64,000 nucleotides of DNA, taken from Cryptomeria japonica. Its lineage: Eukaryota > Streptophyta > Pinopsida > Cupressales > Cupressaceae. Both the position numbers and the translations under genes were made by a program. A model generated the notes under the pieces. That model worked only from the letters and a program-made list of their open reading frames with translations, was not told the origin of the DNA and did not search any database. Every line of letters starts with the position of its first letter. Position 1 is the first letter of the stretch. This document shows positions 1-9,850 of the stretch, piece by piece. Location of the stretch: assembly GCF_030272615.1 (NCBI RefSeq), contig NC_081406.1, forward strand, positions 403,200,939 through 403,264,938. Direction: 5' to 3'.

Positions 1-19
1 ATTTCATTTCATTTTGCAG

Positions 20-267
20 GTGGTGCATGATGTGCTAATAACTGTATCACAAGCTGTGGAACCCATGGAAAAGGGTGTTACCAAGATTAATGAGACCTTG
101 CATCATCTTTCCCATGGTGGAAAGCTCGAAGACAATGAACCAAAGCTAGAGATTGATGAGCAACTATCAGAATCTACAGATAATAAAAGCGATGAAGTCA
201 CTATTAAAAGACACATGGTTGAGACATCCCTTGGTGTCAATGATCCAGTACAACTGGATACAAAAAT
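20..267 (+). CDS. candidate internal exon of an unrecognised host gene
   Basis: This open stretch of about 82 codons is bounded by good splice signals: a pyrimidine-rich tract ending in TTTTGCAG just before position 20, and a GTGAGT donor at 268-273. Read from the acceptor it encodes a polar, Glu/Lys/Asp-rich peptide beginning VVHDVLITVSQAV, with no stop. I do not recognise the family. A Gln/Glu-rich helical start followed by a charged linker can be seen, but no catalytic motif. The exon ends after two bases of a codon. No retroelement signature overlaps it, so it may be the tail of a real gene whose upstream exons lie left of the window. It could equally be a chance open frame or a gene fragment. 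Confidence 0.35.
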
Positions 268-679
268 GTGAGTCCACAAATGTGCCAGATTTGAGCTTCA
301 TCGATATGAGAAATAGATATTTTTTAATCAATTCTTTGCTTCTGGTAATTTGACACGGCTTCCCACTGCACACCCATTATTAATAGCCAAAGTTTGTAAC
401 ATAAAGCTTATAACACAACTGCAAATGAAATGTCACAAGGGATTGAGCACACGTATATACAATATGTTTTATCGGTAACCATTATACCATTACAAATGGG
501 ATTGGTCAACATTTTTCTTCACCTCTAATGATGTAAATGCCAGCTACTTTTTTTAATAATTTCTCACTTGTATTAAGGTCAATGATAGTTTTAGATTGAT
601 TAATCACGTAATATTCTTTTACATATTTGTTCTCTTGTAACTAAATAGTACGTTTACGTTTGAGAAACAAATATTGCAG

Positions 680-713
680 GTTAAAAAGAGTGTTGCCCGA
701 TCCGGTGGACTGA
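680..713 (+). CDS. possible terminal coding exon joined to the exon at 20-267
   Basis: An ATATTGCAG acceptor precedes position 680. If the donor at 268 is joined to 680, the split codon is completed as ATG and the frame runs ten codons (LKRVLPDPVD) to TGA at 711-713. The intron would be 412 bases and AT-rich. This is inference from splice-site consensus and frame only. Confidence 0.18.
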
Positions 714-1429
714 ACCTATCTGGTAACATATCACTCCATGTGTTTGTTACAGAGCTTAGATCCATGTCTAAGCATGCGTGCTCGGTTCTCCAATATCCAG
801 GTTTTAAGAAATGAACCAAAAATCAGCATTTGACTACTTCCTACTTCCTTTGAGTACTCTGAAATATGTCTTACCATAATATGTCTCTTTATAAGCAGTG
901 TAAGATATTTGAATCAATTGAGTGGAAATTTCAAATCACTCTATATATTTTACAGCAGCTTACTTGGCAAGTCTCCTACTTATAATTGAAGTTTCACGGT
1001 CACATCACTTGTTCAGCATGTTTTTTTTTGCCAGAAAGGTACATTAAGTCATATTTTGTCGTATTTTATTGGTGCGTTGATGTGGCACTACGTGATTTGT
1101 TGTTCCTTAGATACAAGAAATACATTTCTTTCAATCATGGGTAATCATCATCTACACTAACTTTAAAGTTGCAACTATTAGTGCAATATTATTAAAATAT
1201 TGGGCATCAAACCAACAATTACTAAGAACATGCTCTATTATTGAGCCCTTTCTCTAGTTATCTTACAGTCTTAATTTCAACTGAATCAGCATAGAGAAAT
1301 ATCTCTAAATTTGTTGTATTATTCATATGAAATATGCTTAAAGCAACTATTAATTCAACAATAAAACTAAAGTAGATCATAACATCAATTATTAATTTCA
1401 TATTTTACTAGCAAATGAAGTTGAACACT
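714..1429. other. AT-rich non-coding stretch
   Basis: No coding signal or repeat structure was recognised. It may be 3' untranslated or intergenic sequence of the possible gene to the left. A run of T at about 1430 marks the probable poly(A) end of the neighbouring minus-strand LINE. Confidence 0.5.
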
Positions 1430-1619
1430 TTTTTTTTAATTATTCTTTAAATCATCATCTTCCTTTTAAACTAAGAGGGGTAAAAATTTATTCAATCACA
1501 AAAGGAGAAACAAAACAAGAAGGGCCACATGCCCAATAGAGAAATAATTACGCAACTTTGTCAAGTGATCCAATAAATGAGACATTTTCAAAGGTAATTG
1601 TGCCCTATCTACTATATTC

Positions 1620-2015
1620 CAACCCTATGATTAGAAGCCCATTTGGCCAAACAATCTGCAACTCCATTCCACTTTCTAGGAACGTAACAAAAAATAATAG
1701 ATTCAAGCAATTGCACAACCAAAGAATCTACCTAATCACCACAACCAAGTGCTAGCTAACCTCATTTAAACATCGCTCATTGAGCAAAGTCACCACCACC
1801 TATGAATTGGATTCACAAATAATTCGTTTCCAACCAAGAACACTACTACACTCCATCTCATGCAAAACTACAAGAGCCTCCGTAAGATTATTGGTATGAA
1901 CACCCTTATAAATTGAAATAATAAACTGAATATTTCCAGAGCTATCACAACCAAGCCCACCAGTACTAGCATGATTAGGATTCCCTCGAGATGAACCATC
2001 GATGTTAAGTTTCAA
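1620..2015 (-). pseudogene. LINE RNase H domain (plant L1 type)
   Basis: The start KLNIDGSSRGNPN carries the first catalytic Asp in the usual N-D-G-S context. TNNLTEALVVLHEME holds the expected Glu helix. Beyond a stop near 1800, frames continue to FCYVPRKWNGVADCLAKWA near 1625-1690, which contains the last conserved Asp region (N-x-x-A-D-x-L-A). This domain removes RNA from the RNA/DNA hybrid. RNase H at the C-terminus is a known trait of one plant L1 subgroup. Stops break the frame at least twice. Confidence 0.75.
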
Positions 2016-3053
2016 AACTCCCTAAGGAAGAGAGGACCAACGACTCTCCCTTGCAAAGGATGATGACATCTATTACTCGTGATCTACCAAGCACACTGCC
2101 CCCCAGAAGAAGGAACACCTCCCTGAAGAGAAAACTTGAACTGATTACAAACATCAACATCCCTAGGATCCACACACCCATCAAAATCACACTTTGCCAA
2201 GACAGTCTCACAAAGAGAATGGATAATTCTCCACCACAAATGTTGAACAACCATCTTAGCGTCATGAAAAATCCTACAATTCCTTTCCAGCCAAATGATG
2301 AAAGAGGGTCCAATAGCCCAAACAATCTGGAGAAAAGAAGTCTAAATAGGAGGCTTGTTTCCTAGTCCCCACAAAAAGTGCGAAATTGCTCTAGAGAAGG
2401 AGCTCTAAAAGAAGAGGTGAAAAACACAATCCTCACTATTACAATATAGAACACAAATAGAGGGACCCTAGAAACCTCATTTGCACAAATTATCCCAAGT
2501 AAGACAACGATTTTGGACTACCAGGCACATGAAAAAGTTGCATTTTGGCTAAGAAAATTTACTCCACACATGTTTCCACCAAAGAAATTCCATCCCTCCA
2601 AAAAATTGTCAAATTAGTTCCAAGTAACTAGTAGCAACAGAGTACTTACTAGAAGAGTCTGCCCCAAACCAAAACATCATGTCTTGCCAGGGAGTTATTC
2701 TCATGAAGCAAGAATCTGAGCCAACTCCTTACAAGCCCCCTCAGATCCACCTAGTGGCCAATCATGGGGTCCTTCCATACATAACTATCAACCATCCCTA
2801 AATTTTGAACACTCTTGTAATGTTCTACCTTAACCCAACCCACAATAGAAAAAATATATGGAGGTGTGAATACATAGAAATGACAAGAGGATTGACATCG
2901 GAAGAATCCAACCAAAAGAGAGCTTTAGAACCCTTATTATGTATCCAAAATAAATCTTTCTTAATTAATTGAGCCCCAATTTTCAGAGTTCCAAATCCCC
3001 TCCCCTCTAAACAATAGCGAGGAACATCTAGAAAGTTCACTCCTTTAAGATAC
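2016..3053 (-). pseudogene. LINE zf-RVT and linker region, broken
   Basis: This minus-strand relic lies between the RT and RNase H domains. A recognisable plant-LINE linker starts near 2325 with WAIGPSFIIWLERN, the usual block just before RNase H, followed by VQHLWWRIIHSL. The region 2800-3050 holds an open fragment with conserved Trp, Cys and His residues of the zf-RVT type. Stops and frame changes separate the pieces. The assignment rests on position within the LINE and the WLERN block. Confidence 0.6.
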
Positions 3054-3990
3054 TTATGCGTGAGAATATGAGCCCAAAATTAATTTTGATAGGTACACGG
3101 GTGCCAATATAATTTGGCAGTAAGAGCTTGCCCATTCAAGATAGTAGAATGTAGACCAAGGCCCCCCCTTCTTAGGCTTGCACATAGATTCCCACTTAAC
3201 AAGGCTCCACTTACAAGTATGCAAATTACCACTCCAAAGAAATTGGTGTGAGAGAACATCAAATTCCTTAAGAAAAAACATAGGGGCCGTCAAAATAAAA
3301 TATTTGTAGATAGGAAGAGCCTGAATTATGGATCGAAGAAGAGTCACCCCAGCAGCAATGGACAACCATCTATGAGTCCAGTGAATAACCTTTTTACACA
3401 GGTTATCCAACAGTTACCGCTAGTATAGTCTAGGTAGCCTACCAATAAAAAGAGGATGCCTAGATAGACCAAAGGTAGAGAGCCAATTTGAAACCTCAAA
3501 GTATTGGCATTCCTTCTCTGAATAGCCTCGGGAGTATTGAAAAAATAGATAGAAGATCTATGCTCATTGACTTTTTGTTCCAAAGAAGCCAAATAAATAT
3601 CTAAAGTCCGTTTGAAAGATTCAACTTCCCGAAGTCGAGTGACCCCCATAAGAGAAATATCATCCCCAAATTGAAGATGAGAAAGCGTGGGCAACCCATG
3701 ACCCAACTCCAACCTTGAATCAAGTCATGAGAAACCCAAGACTTAATAAATTTGCCCAGGCCTTCAAGCTCCCCCAAGACAAATAGGGAGAAAGAGGATC
3801 CCCCTGGCGAAGACCCCTGGAAGCTCCAAATAACTCAAACGGCTCTCCATTGATAATAACAGAGGAGGAAGAAGAAGTAACACAAACTCATCGTCCAACT
3901 GACCCACTCCTGACTGAAAACAAATGCAATGAAAAGTTTTTCCAAGAAGCACCACTTAACTTTATCATAAGCTTTAGCCATATCATCATC
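3054..3990 (-). pseudogene. LINE reverse transcriptase domain, frameshifted
   Basis: This is the catalytic part of the LINE polymerase, which would copy element RNA at a nicked target. On the minus strand DMAKAYDKV appears first, then the [14 protein letters not shown] and [12 protein letters not shown] blocks, then LSHLQFGDDISL, where FGDD replaces the usual F/YADD with both aspartates kept. The thumb-like segment follows (SLPLVYLGILF, TSGNCWITCVKRL). Frame changes near 3740-3850 and again at about 3400 separate the blocks. The L1-type order is clear; the protein cannot be made as it stands. Confidence 0.8.
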
Positions 3991-3995
3991 ATAAC

Positions 3996-4786
3996 ATTGT
4001 AGAAGAATTGGACAATTTAATATCCAAAAGATAAAAGAACAAAACTCTACTTAAAATACAAGATTCTTTCATTAAATAGAAAATCTTTTGTTTCAATTAA
4101 TTGCATTTGTCCAGATTAATACTAGAGGAAAAGACCTAATAGTTATCCATATACCAATAACGACCTACATCTTGCATATCTAATCCTTCAATTACTATCT
4201 TTACAAATAACCAATTTATAATAATTTAAAGTCCATCAAAATATTTCACATGTAGCAATTGTTGTCTACTTGTGCACCCAAAAGTTTGAATTTAATTAGA
4301 GTTGTGCAATATTTTTGGTGACCATAGAGTATGGTTACTAGGGCAATTGTGCATAGGTATTGGTCAAAACATTTATTAGAGGAACATATATTAGAGCAAT
4401 AGTGCAATTTTTATTTTTTGGTGGTTGTAGAACATGGTTATTGGGACATCAATGAGTATGTATTAGCCATTACTTTTAAATGACCACTTTTTTACCTTTG
4501 TGCACAAAATGAACCATCCCTTGTTTGTCATAACTATTTAGAAGCAAAACAATAATTTTAAGCTTTTAAGTCACATATAAAGAAACTTAAAAATTTTGTC
4601 AAAATCTAATGTAATATTTAGGAGCTTAGGATGTGTGAAGTTAGGGTGGGTGACTATTGGGTCCTATCTTGGGGGCACTATGTTGTCATCGAGAATTCCT
4701 ATAATTAGAGCAAAAGGTCCTATTCAAAGAATCAACTCCAACCAAATTGATCATGCTTTTTTGTTTGGGACACTTGCCTCTTTTCA
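3996..4786. other. AT-rich spacer
   Basis: No coding frame, LTR boundary or RNA gene was recognised. The LINE coding homology stops at the left edge. Confidence 0.5.
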
Positions 4787-4912
4787 TATGTATGTATGTA
4801 GTTATATACACATGTACACATACACACATACATGTACATGCACACATGTATATGTATATGCATGTATATTACATACATACATACATACACATATGTGTGT
4901 GTGTACACACAA
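4787..4912. repeat. CA/TG and CATA/TATG microsatellite
   Basis: This is a compound simple repeat: tandem TATG, TACA, CACATG and four CATA units, ending in a (GT)n and ACAC run. It creates spurious Tyr/His/Met/Cys-rich frames on both strands. Confidence 0.9.
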
Positions 4913-6013
4913 CCCAACCGGACACAACCTATCCTTATGGTGATTGAATTAGAGTTAAGAGTTTGTCTATATCTTATATTTATGTGTAATGTTCCCTATT
5001 GGGATATTCCTATATTTTGCCCTAAAAACACCAAATGAGGTATCAATTGTATTAAGGAAGTGCAACTTGCCACGTTAAGTATTGATCTAGAACCAAACTA
5101 GGTTACTTATCATTATGAAAGATGAGGAAACACATAATCAACAATATTATAAAGAGAATCCTAATCATCATTGTAAATTACGTAATTTGCATGTTGGTTT
5201 CAATGATACTTTTTCTAACAACCTATCCCATTGTGGAGTTCCTTGGGAAATCATATAAGGTGCCTCAGGTTTATTTCTTTCCATCAAGCCCAAGAGCACA
5301 AAATGAAACCCTCCATTCAGCCTCTTGGCCTCACCTAGGGTTGGCCTATTCGAATGAAACTTATGTGCTACTTGCATCCCTTATTATGTATTCCATTTTA
5401 CCCTCCATAATGAGACAGTTCATTGGTTAAGGTATTAAAGAGTTTTATATACATATGAAAAGCTCTTTAATAGCAACATATAAATATATATTAGCAACAA
5501 TATGTTAACTGCTTTATCATTCCTATGTATTAAGTGGAAGACAAGATAACAAATTTGTTGACTATCCTTTGATCAATGTTGAAACCAAACATCTAGTTGG
5601 ATTTGATTCCTTGACTGTAAAAAATTGATTCCTTGATTATACATGTATAATCTTATTTCATCAGATTTGTCTTATATTGTGGAACCTAACTTCCTTTTTT
5701 ATTTCCAAACTATATACTCAGATCATTCCTTCTTTTGTAGATTATAACTATCATATGTATTTTTTCAGATCTCCTTATTCCTCCCATTTTTAATTGAATT
5801 TGGTCTCCCTTTATATCTTCATTGATGGAGGGGAAAGGTTTCATATTTTCCTAAAGTTTGTGACTTTTTAAAGAGATACACTATTTCCCATCTAAGCATT
5901 GCACTAATGACTAGTCGACCCTTTTTTAATAATTATAAACCCTTAACTGATCGGCTCCTCCTTTCAATAGAATATTAATAATTGAGCTTTTTTATTCTTT
6001 GTATCTAGGTTAG
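4913..6013. other. AT-rich spacer without a recognised gene
   Basis: Short open frames at 5122-5430 (plus) and 5168-5377 (minus) overlap each other and resemble no family I know. No promoter, LTR end or RNA gene is evident. The right end is the boundary of the Copia-1 3' LTR at 6014. Confidence 0.5.
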
Positions 6014-6629
6014 TGTTAGATTCTACGAGAAGCGAGAATAGAGTTAGGATCTGATGACGGTTGTAGATCACATGTAGCTCTAAGTAACCAATGATGGGAG
6101 ATCAAAATAACTAAATTCAGATAGATCTGTTATGATATAAAAATAGAGAGGAAGAAGAGAATTTTGAGAAGATTCTCACCGAGCTATCACTGAACTAGTG
6201 AAGGTGAGAGTATGGTGCTTATTATATAAAAAAATAATACCATATACATCCAAGAGGTGCATTAACTCCCATTCCCCATAAAAAGTGGGAGGTTTTACCT
6301 TCTTGGTAAATGCTAAAACATGTGGCATAACCTCCTTACATGAAAAAAAAAGAAGAGGTTATAAGATGTGGCAAATAAAGTCGAAAGAGGGTGAGAAACC
6401 CAACTACCTCATAACCCACTTAGGAAATGACAAAATAGTGCGTATGTGAGGTCAACAAGACAAAAAAGGGTGTGTAACTCAACTACCATGTAAGGGTAGG
6501 GGTTACACATGTAGCTAAAGTATTTCACTGTGTCTACATATTAACCACTCCTATTAACCTATGCAAGCTTAATAATATGTGTAGAAAAAAAAACCCTAAC
6601 ATAAGAAAAATAAAAAACCTACGCTAACA
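6014..6629 (-). repeat. Copia-1 3' LTR
   Basis: The LTR is bounded by TGTTAGATTC at the left edge and GCTAACA at the right edge, so read on the minus strand it runs TGTTAGC...TCTAACA with the expected TG/CA ends. A polypurine tract abuts it at 6630-6640. Downstream on the plus strand is the end of the copia RNase H frame, as expected for a 3' LTR of a minus-strand element. The matching 5' LTR is not in the window. Confidence 0.75.
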
Positions 6630-6640
6630 CCCCCCTTAAG
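6630..6640 (-). other. Copia-1 polypurine tract
   Basis: The minus strand reads CTTAAGGGGGG directly before the LTR start. This is the usual primer site for plus-strand DNA synthesis. Confidence 0.65.
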
Positions 6641-6789
6641 CGTAGCTTAGGTGGATGAAAGTTGGGTTCTGGCTAATGAGGCCATGTAAGGTACCCATGC
6701 ACATAGAGATCCCCACCAAAACAAGAAGCCCCCCATAAGAGGAATAGCCCCCTCTCCCACCAACCCCCAAAATAGAGAGAGAAAATGAA

Positions 6790-7917
6790 GAATGAAGAAC
6801 TAAAAAGTCTTTCCTAAATTAGACATTGGCCCCAATAAATATCACAAATGAAGGAGCTTGCTTTCGGTGAAGGGTTTGGTGAATATGCATGTAGTATGCT
6901 CTAATGTAGAACAATACTTAAGATCAATGATGTCATCCTGAATCATCTCTCGAATGTAATTCATATGTATCTCAATGTGTTTCGTCCTCTGGTGATGAAT
7001 TAGGTTTCTTGAGATCCGCATAGCACTATGATTATCACAAAAGATGAAAGTAGAATTTCTGAATGGAATACCAAATAGTGAGAATATTTTGAGGCCAAAT
7101 AGCCTTAGTGGTGGCAATGAATGCCCCTCAATACTCAACCTCTGTTGATGAAAGAGAAATTGCAAACTAGTTCTTGCTCGACCAACAAACTGGACTGGAA
7201 CCAAGTGAGAAGCAATAACCTGAAGTAGACTTGTGATTCCTAGAATCACCTGCCCAATCTGAACTTGTATATTCGACCAAGTCAATATCCATGCTTTTTG
7301 CGTACTGAATTCCATAATTGTGAGTACCCTGAATGTAGTGGAAGATTTGCTTAGCTTCTTTCTAACGCAACTCTTGTGGCTCCTACATGAAACGAGAAAC
7401 CATGCCCACGACATATGAAAGATCAGGCCTTATATGTGTCAAGTAGATGACACTCCCAACAAGCTATCAGTATAAAGTGCCATCAACCAAGGGTGAAGAG
7501 CACTTAGCCTCAAGTTTGGCCCTTGACAAAAATGGAGTTAGTGTAGGCTTATAGTCAGGCATGCAAAATTTGGAGAGCATATCAAGTGTATACTTGGGTT
7601 GTCCAAGGAAGATACTTGAAAATGACCAAGTAATCTCAATCCCCCAAGAAGTAATGCAAAAGACCCAAGTCTGACATAAAAAATTTATCATGTAGAGCAG
7701 TTTTCACTACCTTGATGGTGGATGGGTGACTCCCTATGATCAACAAGTAATCCACATAGAAACCATAAATCTAAGAGTTTCATCCTAGTGCAGAATGTAT
7801 ACGTTTGGATCAAAATGATACCGATTGAAACTAAATGTCAAAAGGAACGAGTCCATATTGGCATACCAAGATTGAGGAGCCTGTTTAAGTCCATAGAGAG
7901 ACTTTCAAAGTTGAAAC
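6790..7917 (-). pseudogene. Copia-1 reverse transcriptase C-half and RNase H
   Basis: On the minus strand, from high to low coordinates, SLYGLKQAPQSWYANMD appears (about 7850-7900), then a YVDY version of the YVDD catalytic box followed by LLIIGSHPSTIKV (about 7700-7770), then HYFLGIEI and SKFCMPDYKPTLTPF. The RNase H part has YTSSDWAGD (in a shifted frame), CDNHSAMRISRN and HQRTKHIEIHMNYIREM, with IFTKPF near the end. This is the usual copia order. Stops and frame changes are many. The frame stops abruptly at 7917, where the Tat-2 LTR begins. The missing N-terminal RT, integrase, protease and Gag of this minus-strand copia are proposed to lie at 39398-40827. Confidence 0.85.
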
Positions 7918-8676
7918 TGTATACGGTGAAAATGGATAACAACAATGTTGAAAGACTAAATGAATTCAACCACAAAACCCTAGCCTAACGACAACAAAGA
8001 TCCACCATAACATATGAAGATTACCTAAGACAATGTAAATCAAATGAAATCACAAAGATTATACCATCACATGTTCAATAGGTTTTGGATCTCCATTCTT
8101 CCTATCTCCATTGATCTTGCTTGATATATTTGCTCTCAGATTTTATATGTGCACAAGAGCTCAACAAAGAACAGAAATGTGGTTGCAAGTAGGCTTGATC
8201 GCATATGAAAGTTCGAAAGCGTAGAGTAGTCGAATAATCAGTCAGCCGGGGTTTGATAATGAAGGAAGCATCTCCTTATATAGAAGACACCCTAAGAAAT
8301 GTAGTGATAAGATTAAGAGGTGTAAAAGATAAATGGTCGGCTATGATTAGAGGGTAGGTAGAGGAAATAAGAATTAAGAGATGAATGACATGTGTCATGG
8401 GTAGAAAAGGTTAATGAATTAATTAAATAAATAAAGATTTTTTTAATTAATAGAAGAAGTGAGATCAATTAAATAAATAAGATATTTATTTAATTTAAGA
8501 AAAGGATAATTTAAATAAATAAATGTATTTATTTAAATGAGAAATAAGGCTAGAAGAAGATAAATGAATTAATTAAATAAATAAAGATTTATTTAATTAA
8601 TAGAAGAATTAGGCTAAAGTAATTAAATAAATAAAGATATTTATTTAATTAGACATGACAATTTTAGGTGTCTACA
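7918..8676 (-). repeat. Tat-2 3' LTR, GACACC family
   Basis: Read on the minus strand the LTR starts TGTAGACACCTAAAATTG and ends GTATACA. It aligns along its whole length with the solo LTR at 45221-45964 in opposite orientation. A polypurine tract abuts it, so this is the 3' LTR of a minus-strand element. GAAAC at 7913-7917 is the left half of the expected 5-bp duplication; the right half is lost. It contains a TATATAAGG-type box on the minus strand and AATTAAATAAATAAA-rich blocks. It is inserted in the Copia-1 reverse transcriptase just upstream of SLYGLKQ. Confidence 0.85.
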
Positions 8677-8688
8677 TTTTGCCCCTTT
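8677..8688 (-). other. Tat-2 polypurine tract
   Basis: The minus strand reads AAAGGGGCAAAA directly before the LTR start, nearly the same as the tract of Tat-1 (34000-34013). A partial inverted repeat follows at 8689-8722. Confidence 0.75.
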
Positions 8689-8928
8689 CTGAGACAATGA
8701 AGCTCGTCACGTTGTTTCAAAGAAGATAATATGAACTGATACAAAGTTGCCTCAAGATGGGAATGATATGCCCCTTCGAGAGATTGGATGAAAATGTCTG
8801 GAAAGATCGCAGACAATCTCTCGATAAGAAAGAAAGGCTAGAATGGATTGACCGGATGGAGTGACAGAGTCACAGGATAATGAAGACTGACTCGGGAAAC
8901 TAGGGCTAGGGCTAGGGCTAGGCTAGTT

Positions 8929-8936
8929 TATAAAAT
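8929..8936 (+). promoter_or_regulatory. TATA-like box of PMD-A
   Basis: TATAAAAT lies 98 bases upstream of the proposed ATG at 9027, after a GGGCTA triplication. PMD-B has an equivalent box in the same relative place, which supports a dedicated promoter for this antisense gene. Confidence 0.45.
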
Positions 8937-9204
8937 AGACCACGAGGGGAATACATACTCATTGTCATCCACACATCCAAGAGATCAGAGTGCAGAGAGA
9001 GCAGAGAACAGCAGCAGTCAGCAGTGATGGCATTGGTGCATAGATTCGATCGGGTTTGCCGATTTCAGAGGCGAGCAGATGGAGGAGAGCCGATAAGTAC
9101 CGTAAAACCTCCTTGTACTTTTGTCGCAATAAATGTTGTCGTTAATGCATGCTAGGTAGCGCAATAAATGCATTCTAGAATATGTCAAACAAGGTCAAAA
9201 AACG

Positions 9205-9475
9205 CCGAGGCGCATCTGTGCTGGTGCCAGGCACGTCTAGGTTAGCTAGGCGCGTCTGTGTTTGTGCCAGGCGCATCTGTGTAGGAAAAGGCGTCTATGT
9301 CCAATGCGAGTGCGTCTGTGTTGTGCAGGCGCGTCTGTGCTATGTGGGCACGTCTGTGCAGAGCAGGCGCATCTGTGCAAAGCATAGGCATGTCTGTGTA
9401 TTTCAGGCGTGTTTGTGCAGAGTAGGCACGTTTGTGCAGTATGTAAGCGCGTTTATGTCATGAAGGCACGTTTAT
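9205..9475 (+). repeat. GGCGCGTCTGTG minisatellite in the PMD-A intron
   Basis: About 14 degenerate copies of a core close to GGCGCRTCTGTGY are spaced 15-25 bases apart. It is G+C-rich in an AT-rich setting. It gives a spurious Cys/Val/Arg-rich frame, which is not treated as a gene. Confidence 0.8.
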
Positions 9476-9499
9476 GTCTTCTAGGCTAAATCGGTAGTT

Positions 9500-9850
9500 C
9501 TGTGATGAACATACGCTGTCGATTGGATAAGCTACTGAGAGGATACACTCAAGCAGGTCCTCTAGGGAAGACTAGAATAGCAGATAGGGTTAGGATTGAC
9601 AATTCTGTGATAGAACATACGTTGCCAATCAAGAAACTACTCAAGAGGATACACTCAAGCAGAGGCCCTAGGATAGGATAGATCGAGGCACTTTGTGATG
9701 AATAGGGATTGCAAAAACATGTAGTACTTTGTGATGAACAGCAGGATAAACAACAACACTTTGTGATGAATAGTGAGTGTCACTAGGATAGAGTATCATA
9801 AGCACTTAGGATAATAAGCAACATTTTGTGATGAACAGGGAATGCCACTT
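9500..9850 (+). repeat. second degenerate repeat in the PMD-A intron
   Basis: ACTTTGTGATGAA recurs four or five times between about 9685 and 9840. A longer unit around GAGGATACACTCAAGCAG occurs twice (near 9540 and 9645). It lies between the GTCTGTG minisatellite and the proposed splice acceptor. Confidence 0.65.

Larger units (their letters stand above)
1430..3995 (-). mobile_element. 5'-truncated L1-type LINE with C-terminal RNase H
   Basis: Read on the minus strand, this is the 3' part of an L1-type non-LTR element. In order it shows the first catalytic Asp block of the reverse transcriptase (DMAKAYDKV, near 3960-3990), the RT block [12 protein letters not shown] (near 3780), an FGDD catalytic box (near 3660), a zinc-binding-type linker (around 2050-2990) and an RNase H domain (1620-2015). 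Coding is lost just upstream of the first RT Asp, so the endonuclease and ORF1 are absent; this fits 5' truncation during target-primed reverse transcription. A T-run at 1429-1437 on the plus strand fits the poly(A) tail. The frame is broken in several places. I could not find a target-site duplication by eye. Confidence 0.85.

Noticed and set aside
4596-5038. Overlapping open frames rich in Tyr, His, Cys and Thr on both strands
   Set aside because: They are produced by the CA/TG microsatellite and have no family features.
5122-5430. 102-codon plus-strand frame and an overlapping minus-strand frame
   Set aside because: No recognised motif or splice or promoter context; both strands open over the same stretch suggests chance.
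8900-8925. GGGCTAGGGCTAGGGCTA, considered as an interstitial telomere-like array
   Set aside because: The unit is six bases and not the plant telomere unit TTTAGGG; only about three copies. It is more likely part of the PMD-A promoter region.
9182-9463. 93-codon Cys/Val/Arg-rich frame, considered as a small secreted Cys-rich protein
   Set aside because: It is the translation of a minisatellite, with no signal peptide or conserved Cys spacing beyond the repeat period.
9205-9475. Regular repeats considered as a CRISPR array
   Set aside because: Unit and spacing vary, there are no unique constant-length spacers or cas genes, and the DNA is plant nuclear.
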